From: Saccoglossus kowalevskii
Lineage: Eukaryota; Hemichordata; Enteropneusta; Harrimaniidae
Reading direction: 5' to 3'
Length of the DNA stretch: 10,386 nucleotides
NCBI RefSeq assembly: GCF_000003605.2
Contig: NW_003114461.1
Span: 235,836-246,221, forward strand
Part shown: piece after piece, positions 1 through 9,300 of the stretch
How the letters are laid out: each line of letters begins with the position of its first letter
Position numbering within the stretch: the stretch's first letter is position 1
Program-made: the position numbers and the translations under genes
Notes under the pieces: generated by a model
What the model saw: only the letters and a program-made list of their open reading frames with translations
Databases searched by the model: none
What the model was told of the DNA's origin: nothing

Positions 1-372
1 GCTGAATGATTATATATATGATATCAAAGAAACTGGTAAATGTCAGGTTTGAACTAGCTTACTAATTGCACAATAATCCGTATAATTTTATCCATATGTA
101 ATATCGAAAGAAATATGATAATCTATCTGTCATCAGAATATAATAGGCAAATATAAACTAGAAGGCGTATAAAGCACCCGGGTGACAGTGTTGTTCGGCC
201 TCTGGGATAAGATTAAATTACACAACTTTGTATTCACTGATTAACATCGTGCGGTAGCGTATTAATTCTATATTCGGACATGCAAAAGGTTTGACTGGTA
301 TTGCAATAATCGTGGTGTTCTTCTGGTGGAATCAAAAATGCAAATTTGACGAAATATTCCCGACTTTAGAAC
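1..372. other. Left edge, no feature recognised
   Basis: AT-rich DNA with stops in all frames. I see no repeat, RNA gene or splice-bounded coding segment. Confidence 0.6.
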
Positions 373-539
373 ATTAAAGCGGGAGGATCGTCACCTGTGC
401 ACGCACGGGAATTGTGTCCCAAGCGATGATAACAAAACACGTAAAGAACGCAAAGGCTCATGGGTAGACGCTTGATTGTAAACAATGACACGCTATGGCC
501 ACATGACGCATGCGTAGGTGACGACTCCCCCGCTTTAAT
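373..539 (+). mobile_element. MITE-like element, copy 1, with 24-bp terminal inverted repeats
   Basis: The first 24 bases (373-396) and the reverse complement of the last 24 (516-539) agree at 21 positions, beginning ATTAAAGCGGG. The outermost bases contain TTAA on both sides (374-377 and 535-538), so the target duplication could be TTAA, as in piggyBac-type elements, or TA, as in Tc1/mariner types. The body is clearly more GC-rich than its surroundings and has no coding capacity. A related copy lies inverted at 2167-2317. Confidence 0.75.
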
Positions 540-1119
540 TTTCATGCCTTTCTTCCATCTATCTCTCTAACGAAAGTTGATTGCATTGATTCAGCGAGGT
601 GATAACTGAATCTTTTGAGAATCTTGAGAATTTTCAATCGAAAACAAATTCAAATTATGGGCTTTTTAATCAAAAACTTAAATGTTCTCAAGGTACGTGG
701 GAAACTGACAATCAAAATTAAACAATTTTTAAGTAATCAGTACGCAATTTAAAAATAGTGGCAATAAACCAAAATTTACAAATTATAATAATAATATATA
801 TTCCGAGCTCAAATAAAACTGGCTAATGCAAATAACGGAATTTCAAAAAAAAAAAACAAGTTCAAATAAAATAGGTAATATTTTTTGAGCAAAATTACAT
901 ATTTTGAAAATGCATCTCTAAGCACAAAGCCACATTACACTAAACAAAAATTGGTTGGACTTTTGGTAATTTTGAAAAAAATGAAAGATTCAAGATGGCG
1001 TCTAAACATGTGACCAATCAAGATAATTTCGACAGTTTCTGAAAGGTTATTATCAGCTGAAAAGAAGAATGATTCCTCATCATGCCTACAACATATTTAC
1101 TGTGCCGCAAGTGAGTATT
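540..1119. other. AT-rich stretch without supported gene
   Basis: Mostly low-complexity AT-rich DNA with A runs (for example 846-856). A plus-strand AAGATGGCG at 992-1000 resembles a YY1 site or strong Kozak start but leads only to a 15-codon frame. A good minus-strand acceptor at 1058-1057 is noted under the exon-like segment upstream of it. Confidence 0.55.
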
Positions 1120-1492
1120 TCATACGTTTGCTTTTTCAACAACTGTTTTGCAATAAGAATAAAATCCAACAAAATTTTTAATTAACGTCTTTCCGTGAAA
1201 CTCGCTTGCTACGATCTGTGAAAAATGATAGATTCCAGGTGGTATTCCAATACATGGTGATGCGGTATCATCAACTGCGGTATTTATTTGTGATCTGGAC
1301 AGTACATTAACACAGCCGTGCCGACATCGAGTGATGAAAAGTAGAACATTCTCATATATGTTCAGTATATGTTCGTACAAGTCTGGAACAGGGTTCTGAA
1401 TACTTTCTTGTGATAGGGAATGCCATCACTATCAAAAGAAAGATTCATTACAACGCTTTCATATCCAGGGTGACAGTCATTTTGCATGCTTT
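1120..1492 (-). pseudogene. Exon-like coding segment of unknown family, frame broken by an 11-bp duplication
   Basis: After a possible acceptor (CATTGTGGCAG, AG at 1494-1493) the minus strand reads protein-like sequence, including NDCHPGYESVVMNLSFDSDG and IPYHKKVFRTLFQTC, until a TGA at 1364-1362. A second frame then reads YENVLLFITRCRHGCVNVLS, SPCIGIPPGIYHFSQIV and GKTLIKNFVGFYSYCKTV to a TGA at 1122-1120. The frame change falls exactly on an imperfect tandem duplication (1353-1363 and 1364-1374, 9 of 11 bases equal); counting only one copy makes the two readings continuous. I do not recognise the family. A GTATGA at 1125-1120 could serve as a donor to a strong acceptor (TTCTTCTTTTCAG, AG at 1058-1057), but that intron would be only 69 bp. 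It may be a pseudogene exon, an exon with an assembly error, or element-borne sequence. Confidence 0.4.
1353..1374. repeat. Imperfect 11-bp tandem duplication
   Basis: CATATATGTTC is followed directly by AGTATATGTTC, with the last nine bases identical. Eleven is not a multiple of three, so it shifts the minus-strand reading frame at this point. Confidence 0.7.
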
Positions 1493-2166
1493 CTGCCACA
1501 ATGAAAAGTTATTACACTGTTTGAAAGTGGAGAATTCTAGGACAAAAAAGTGTCTCTCAAAGAATTGAGAAGCAAGCCACAAATATCAATTGATTAATGA
1601 AGAAATAAGTTAAAAGCAATTGTATGAGGAGCTGTTAAATCTTGTAAAATTAGGAACTTTATAGCAAACATTTCCATAATTAGATAATTGGTTGTATCAT
1701 AGTTTAATCTTTTCAAATGTTGGTCCAAATTTATACTCTTTCTTTAAGCAAACATACATATTATTTCAATTTTGTGACTTAACACTCAGTTGCACCACAA
1801 AGACAAATTAGTAGACCTTATAGATGTCAGCTTATATTAATTTAATACAAAGATATTCCATATTTTGTTTAAAGAAATCTTATTACTATCGTAGTTTTCT
1901 ATTCTGTGGTTTCCGTGCTGGGAAGATTCAGCTGTGCCATTTACCTAATCTTTCTTCATTCCTAAGTGCATGTGTCCATATTTGAAAACCCCCTGTTAGT
2001 TTCCGACACATCTAATTGCATTTGGTTTCTTGGATATAGTTGCGTAATTCCTGATATATTTAACTTTAATAGCTGCACACCTCGACGCCACTGTATAAAC
2101 CATTGGCGAAGCTATGAATTCCCAAACAGCTCTCTGGCCACTTTCTTTACATATCCGGGTGCATTG
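1493..2166. other. Non-coding stretch between exon-like segment and repeat copy 2
   Basis: AT-rich DNA with frequent stops in all frames and no recognisable motif. If the two flanking repeats are the ends of one larger element, this would be part of its interior. Confidence 0.55.
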
Positions 2167-2317
2167 TTAAAGTTGGCGCATGCGTCAGATGGTCATATCA
2201 TGTCAGTGTTTACAAACAAGCGTCTACCCATGAGCCTTTGCGTTTTAGCGTGTGTTGCTGTAGTCGCTTGGGACTCAATTCCAGCGCGTGCGCAGGTGTC
2301 AACCCTCCCGCTTTAAT
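2167..2317 (-). mobile_element. MITE-like element, copy 2 (inverted relative to copy 1)
   Basis: The reverse complement of about 2181-2317 aligns with 373-514 at roughly 80 percent identity by eye. A long identical block (ACGCAAAGGCTCATGGGTAG and the next bases) lies near the centre. The right end CCCGCTTTAAT matches the outer end of copy 1 exactly. The left end keeps only TTAAAG (2167-2172) and lacks most of the terminal repeat, suggesting an internal deletion there. The plus-strand 116-codon frame at 1966-2316 runs through this repeat and is not taken as a gene. Confidence 0.75.
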
Positions 2318-3285
2318 TATTATCTCCAGGTAATTGTCTTCGTCATTAGTGACCTGCTTCTCATGAGTGTAAATTTGTTGAAAATCTTATCTCTGCAAAT
2401 CCCACCAGATCATAGGCAGCATTTGACCACAGAGTAAGCACAAAGTCTGGCCCATTGATATCTGAACTTTATTGTTGTCATATTTATAATATAGATAAGC
2501 AAACATAAAAATCCGGGACATTAGCTCTGGAGTTAACTAAAAAAAAGTTCTAAAATAAATGATTCTAGGTTTGTTAGCAATACACGCATCAACGATGAAG
2601 CGGCTGACACTATAATCACATTTAACGGTGAGATATTGTAGAGAATATGTTCCCTATCATAAATTATTATAAACCTAATATGTATATTACGCCATGCAGT
2701 TGAATTAAACCGTTGTGAGCACAGTTGAATGCCAACTTCATTGACTGGCATCTATTCCCATCGAACATAAAACAAAATCTATTTTGAGAACCGCAACGAC
2801 AACAAATGTACTCATTACATCATGGACAATATGTGATATGCATTCGTTTTGCAATACTTTTACAATTACAGCAAGTCTTGTGTCATGCCAATATTACATG
2901 ATCTTCAAGGCGACTAACAATTACATATTGTGCAATTATATATACAGTGACGATTCGAACGTAGCCCTACGTCGTAGATATTAAATGCCATTACTGAATA
3001 ATGCAATTATATATAATATTATATTAAAATGTAATCAAAGTATATTATCTCTGTACACATGAGTGAAATTTGTGGTTGCATAAGGCTAGGACAGGACATT
3101 GGCTTGTAGCTCGTTTACCGGCAAAGCATATTCATACAAATTCATAAAAAATGTTGTCTGGGTTTAAAGCCTCGGTACACGGGGTTCCAAGAAGGCAGAT
3201 TGGTTCCCCTCCCTTGTTTAACAAACAGGTGTTAGTGTTGCATTTTCAGTCAACTCTGGAAGTATTTCCCTACAGGGAACGTGGT
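2318..3285. other. Region 3' of the Ebony-like gene, no gene recognised
   Basis: This holds the presumed 3' untranslated region and intergenic DNA. Short frames, such as a 72-codon minus frame at 2533-2751 that begins with a true ATG, have no recognisable motifs and are very rich in Ile, Leu and Asn codons. I see no tRNA or other RNA gene. Confidence 0.6.
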
Positions 3286-3351
3286 TTACTTGAGATCATA
3301 GTCATACACATACAAATCGTCCATCTGGAGGTCAAAGGTTACCTCGCAAAC
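3286..3351 (-). CDS. ebony-like: Terminal exon with stop codon (66 nt)
   Basis: In phase 0 after GCGCAG (AG at 3353-3352) the exon reads VCEVTFDLQMDDLYVYDYDL then K and TAA (3288-3286). Joined to the preceding exon this gives KYGRCK-VCEVTFDLQM, an acceptable last beta strand and C-terminal tail for the GNAT-like domain. The acceptor has a modest pyrimidine tract, so this is the weakest exon call. The case rests on matching phase, immediate coding character and a stop that closes the domain at a sensible length. I see no AATAAA or ATTAAA on the minus strand in the next 300 bases; an AATATA variant occurs near 3040-3050. Confidence 0.68.
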   Translation of the reverse strand, partial: VCEVTFDLQMDDLYVYDYDLK

Positions 3352-6300
3352 CTGCGCCATTGGACACGATATTTCAAGTAGCGCACCAATTCTTTATTTT
3401 TTTGTCAAGTAACGAACCGACTATATATATGGACCATTGTACAATATGAATGCATGTTTTCTACTTGGTAGTTTGTGTTTCTTCGTCCTCGGACGAAAAG
3501 AATGTATAATTCTCGAGGCTTAAAAGTAATCAACACAATTCAGAATGAATTTAGAATGTATAGAATATTACGACCCCTAGCAAATGATTTGATACGATAA
3601 CGTTTGATGAACTATCGCTTTCAGTCTAGTTCCTATGTATAAAAAACATTTTTTTCTAAAAAAAAAAAAAAAAAACATGCGAAAATCCTGCATGGAGCCT
3701 GGTTAAAAACTAATTTCACACAATTTTGTGATTAATAAAAAAAATAGAAATAATTCTAAGACCAGTTGTAAAGACCAATAATTAATTTAATACGATACGA
3801 TACAACATTACAATTAACATTACAGCATTGAACCTGATAAAACACAAGACACAAGAAAAAGTAAATAGCCGATAGATCGCTAATAATATTGGTAGCTGCG
3901 AATTGGATTAGTAGTTTAACATTTCAGTCCTCCCAAAGAGGTAGTTCAGCACTTAATTTTCAGTATAAAAGTGGTCATTGTCCAAATATTGTTCAATCGC
4001 GCCGATTTACTCATGGTCTTGGTCTTTCGATATGATCACACACTTTGCTGTTAACTTTCGGTTCCACGAAAGTACGCTTCAGAAATGACAACCGGTGTGA
4101 CTGGGTTTGATAAATTGTAACAAGTCAAGTGATTTACATTTAAAGACTATCTTTATTGACCATTGGTGTTTGGTGATTTCATCAAGGTAATTACGATTTC
4201 TTGTATCGTACATGTGGCACTAATTAACACCGTAAATCTCGGGAAATTCCCAGAGCTAGTTTATTAAAATCATAAATATAATTTAGAAGAAGACTACGGA
4301 ATATTATAAATATAAAGCTCATCAGTTGCATATCACCCACAATACTTGTAAAATATTCCCACAAATGCAATAACCGTCAACAGCAAATCTAACAATACGT
4401 AATAACGACCACACGTGAATGTTAGAAGTAAGACTTGTGAATCTCAAATATATTATGAAAACCCTGTAACCACAAAAATACTGATATGTACAATGAATAT
4501 AATAATGTTAATAGCACACACAAATTATTGATATGTGCTGTTAACCACCTATGAAATAACTCTCAAAACCAAACAAGCCATCTCAAATAAATAGTATATA
4601 CTTAACCATGAACTGAATATATTATCACACATAATTATATAAATAATTTAAACACGAACATAATAATCTATACTATCAACATCAAAAGCATTAACACTGC
4701 GATACATGTACTATATGTGTATTACATGTACTATATGTGTATTACATGTACTATATGTGTATTACATGTACTATTTGTGTATTACATGTACTATATGTGC
4801 CGGAAATGTTATAAACCTCAACTACAAATGTCCTGTGGCGTCATAGATGATACATGACTTACTTTACAGCGGCCGTATTTCTCTAAGTCGTAGCTTACAG
4901 GAAGTCTCAAGGCAAAACTAAAAATACAAAAGTCATTTAATAAATGGTTGAACATTATACCCCTGTTTATGGAATGAAAATGACAAAAACCATTATATTT
5001 TTACAATTATCGACATGATTCAGATTCGTTTTGAATACCACCCTCATATATATATGTGTGTTTTGAAAACAGCACCAGTACTTGACACTTACACATGTTT
5101 AATGAGGTATTGAAGCCGACTGTCAGCAGGGTGAATGTTACTGAACTGTTTGCAACCATCATATTCATAATCACGTAAGAAACCGGATGCACCAATTTCG
5201 ATATGACCAATGGAGAGTGCCACAGCACAAGTTAAATCATGCGAGTAAATTCCACAAACACCAGAGTACCCATGACACCTTGCACGTCGAATTTTTTCTG
5301 CAAAAGATAAACCATTTATATATGTATTTAATGATTTTCTGAATAACAATTACAGTGTTGACAACGTCTATTCTACGACTGGTTCCTAATTGCCACTGCT
5401 TCGAATTCATTCATATAATATGCTCCTTAGTCAAAGTCCATACAGTCTGGTTAAGCGTATGTCTACACACGAGTCAATTATTTGCCGCGATATAATTGCT
5501 GTCAAATTGATTGCTGGCAACATTTCTCATGCAAAGAAGAGAAGTAGTAGACAGGAGTTGGTAATCACTGTCATATTTTAATATTTTAATTGGCTGAACA
5601 ATAATCCCGTGTTTGCATTGTCTCTCACTTGTGCACTTTGATAGCATGGAGTATAGCATAGATTTAACATCTATTGAAAATAAAGTGAAAAATCACACGT
5701 TCCAAATGTTCACCCCTTATTCTAACAATTTAATTAGTTTTACAAGCAATGTAACGCCACTGTCCTATTAATAGCGCAAAAATTAAAAATATACATCATA
5801 ATCAATGGAGATTGTTCGTCCCAAAAAAATCCAATTCTGAGATCGCATCGATAGTGAACAAACACATGTTCAACTTGTCCTTAAGCACAGTGTTATGTTC
5901 AATTCAGTTATTCAAAACTACATTCTGGAGTATCGGGGATATCCTACCTTTTTCGATAAGTGTCTGAATAGGTGCAACCATTTCAATATCTACTTCATCA
6001 CTTATAGCCGATATACTATCAAGTAACCACTGATTTGCTGCATTCACTCCTATCAAACTTTTCATTTCGTCAGTTGCTGTATCTATTACGTTAAAGAGCG
6101 CTTGTATGGGCTTACAATCATCCTCTTTGTCAATCTGAAAGCTACTACTGCTCATAAGATCTTCATTTTGGGAAAATGCCACTATGTGTCCATCACTTTT
6201 CCGACACACCAGAAATGATAGCTTTTTAGAATGCGAAAATGAATGTTTAAAATAGTTTTTATACGAATTAATGACTTTATGACGATATGCATTCAATGAA

Positions 6301-9300
6301 GCAGTGAGTGGGTTCGTATCTGTAAAACGAATAGCAGATATTAAGCAGGCATCATTGATTCGATCATCAGTGACATCATTAATAGATAATATGTCATAAT
6401 CTTCACATAAATAATTATTGATATCATCATTCCAGTCCATCTTCTGTTTTTCTGGGCAAATAATATCTTTCAAACATTTGGCTGTGAAGAAGTCCAATAT
6501 TTCCACATTTAAACCACTTGCTCGAAAATTCATAACAGCTTCTATGGCATTTACTGAAAAAAGAAAACAGTCGAGGTTACAGCAGGCGCATTTCCAAAAA
6601 CATCAGATTCAAATTAGCAGCTGGGGAAATGTGTCTATCCAATGCACGCAGACACTCATCCTGTTACGTCGCATTGTACTGTCTCAAAAACAAATTAAGT
6701 ATTTAGTTTGCATATAATAACAATATGTGGCTTGATTATTCTGTAAAGGTTATAATGTGACCTTTTTCATACTACATATATCGTGTGTTTCATGTAGGTA
6801 AATTTTGTTCATTATTCAACTGAATATTGATGTTGGTTTTCCAAATGTTACTTTTTGCAATTGTTATCATTTGAATAACTGAATTAGTATTTAATTGAGA
6901 ACATTAGGATTCCCCTTATCGTGAGATTTATATCTACAATTTGATATATGATACTGGTTAATTGCATTCATGTCCGGGTTACAAAGACCAGCTTATTGTA
7001 TTACTGGCTCAAGTATTAATAATATTTGACGGTTATCAAACTGGGTTTCTTTGAAATTAATGGGGAAAATCGAGATATGTTAGCCTTGCATTGGAATACA
7101 ACACTCAAATAAACCAAACGCATTCTCCGAGATGTTAATATCTAAATGTAACTTTTATTTTAAAACGATACCTATCTCCTAAATTTCACCCTTGGAAATA
7201 ATTTTTACCCATTTCCTGGAATATGTGGGGGGAAATTTCATTTTTAAATGTAATTTTTCAGTTGACTTACTCAATTATTCTATTACACTTTACTAAAACA
7301 GTGGTGTGAAGTTGGGCCTAATAAAAACATCTCGAATGAATATGAAATCATATGGAATAACGTAAATATGCTCATTCATTATAAAAGTATCTTTTACTGA
7401 GCGGTTCTAATGAAGGAATAATTTATATTGCAGATATATTTGACGCAAATGGGAAAATTAAAAATTGGGCTAATCTCCAAGCACTGGGGCTCAATTATGT
7501 TCAGTTACTTCAGTGGTATGGCATTATCTCTGCACTGCCATTAGACTGGAGGAATAGCCGTGTAATTTGTGTACGGCCAGAGCCTCCTATTAGTCTAGTC
7601 ACCGGTGAACAAATAATTGTACTTGAAAATACCACCCAAAAGCAATTACGTAAACTGTTCACCTCCCATGTTTTTACAACACCCAAAAGTCAACTCTTTC
7701 TTAATATTTTGTGTAGTCTGGATAACAAGGATTCGGAATTTCATTATTCCATGCCTTTTGTGGTAACTCTATGCAGCAATCTACGTGAGTTTCAGTGGAA
7801 ATTAAACCACAATATCCTGTACACAAATGAAATGTTATTCCATATGAATTCACCATTAGTATCTTCAGATGTATGCTTATTTTATCATAGTAACACCGAG
7901 AACCCAGTGCATCTTTTTGTTGAATGCGAGTCTATTAAAGTCCTCTGGACATAAATTTTTAATCTATGGGGAACAAAACTAGGATGCCCAAGAACATTGT
8001 CAGCAATGTACTTCTCCCCTCTACTAAACCATATAATTATAATTGTTAAAAGAAATATCTATACGTGATAATTAAAAAAGAAACTACCATGCTTTAATCT
8101 CATAAAATCTGATATACGTTACACGCAAAAGATAGAGTTAGAAATTTCAAAAAGAAGACATACAATGTCCATTTTCCTGGACAATTGGGGAGACTTTAAT
8201 TGTTAATGGGTATTCAGTGTATATTTTGTATGGGTTATAATAGGAAATGCCTACATTTACCACACCCATGAAGTGTGTCAGGTTTGTGGCATCCAAATAT
8301 GTCATTTACTAGGAATACACCAAACACTACGCATCCTTTGAGTGGTTATTCTTGACCACTCAGAAAGGTTCACACAGCCGTTTCGATGCCCAAAAGCAGT
8401 TCATTAGAAATGTGTAAGACACCACCCATTAAATCTCTCAACAACCATTAAACGATACGATGTTCTACAGTATGGCAGATCCAAAGTTGACTTTGTCATT
8501 GTGTTTGGGTTATATAAGGCTTCAAGGAATATGCCCTTGTGCATTAGCTGAGGGCTACAGTGAAATAATTATTTCCACTGAAAACTTGGCTGTCAATACA
8601 ACCATAAACATCACACCAATGTCACCCTCACATGATACAGAGGAGACGGGACTGGTCAAATCTCTAGGCTCTGGCAAAAAAACACTTACTCAGGATACAA
8701 AGGAGAAGCTAGTAGGCGCTGGCAAAGTCACAGGAAAATATAAAAATATGGAAAATGCCCTCATTTGGATGGGGTTGTATTTGACTTACTGGCGCTTTGG
8801 ATGTTTTGTTAGCCCACTTGTCGGAACAGAGCATATAGGAAGAAGCCTCCAACATTAGGTTCATGTGTTTTTGGCGAGCCAACCTGCTGTTTTTGATCGA
8901 ATTCACAAGCAATGCCAGCAACAACAACCACAGCCTCTCTATCCCCTATGTATCCTGTACCAATGCAAGATCAACAGAGAAGAAGGTGAAAAATTGTGGA
9001 ACATTAACCTTAATGTCTGTGAGTATCCTCAAATCACGAGTCACTCTGATTCATATATTCACAAAGAATGTGAGCTCCAGCGTTCAAACTACTATATACC
9101 ATTTTGCAGATCAAAAAGAACGTGCGATTGATATCATTCATTGGAATTAATGTGACATGTATTGTGGTCTACGAGGTTTCGAAAAGATAGTGAATTCCAT
9201 TAGTTGATTCTTCTGGTCATGAGAACATCTATTTGGGGCCTAATCTCTCTGCTTAAATGCCATGGAAAAGAAGCTTACAAGTCGTTTCTACAGCCCTTGA

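Larger units (their letters stand above)
3352..4862 (-). other. Last intron, about 1.5 kb
   Basis: The donor is GTAAGT and the acceptor GCGCAG. It contains the minisatellite at 4701-4800, a 19-base A run at 3658-3676 and a short perfect inverted repeat at 3482-3497. No open frame with coding character is seen. Its extent depends on the terminal exon call. Confidence 0.68.

Noticed and set aside
992-1037. AAGATGGCG as a YY1-type promoter element or Kozak start of a plus-strand gene.
   Set aside because: The frame closes after 15 codons, and no downstream plus-strand exon or promoter context is visible.
1120-1380. Possible link of the FVGFYSYC motif to the VGWY motif of Abraxas-type MPN-like proteins.
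   Set aside because: Only a few residues agree and the flanking parts do not follow that family, so no name is given.
1451-1492. Alternative phase-0 reading KACKMTVTLDMKAL with stop as terminal exon of the Ebony-like gene.
   Set aside because: It conflicts with the longer coding frame there and lies much farther away than the exon at 3351-3286, which fits better.
1966-2316. 116-codon plus-strand open frame.
   Set aside because: Its second half runs through repeat copy 2, the rest is AT-rich intergenic sequence, and no protein motif is visible.
3329-3341. AGGTCAAAGGTTA on the plus strand resembles a DR1 nuclear receptor site.
   Set aside because: It falls inside the proposed terminal exon, where it is explained as the codons for VTFDL on the minus strand.
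5904-5947. Continuation of the 606-nt exon to the in-frame stop at 5904.
   Set aside because: A donor at 5947 joins in phase to the next exon, which continues the domain; the read-through tail has no domain logic.
8709-8927. 72-codon minus-strand open frame.
   Set aside because: It is antisense to the longer plus-strand frame, lies inside the host intron without matching splice phases, and has no recognised motif.
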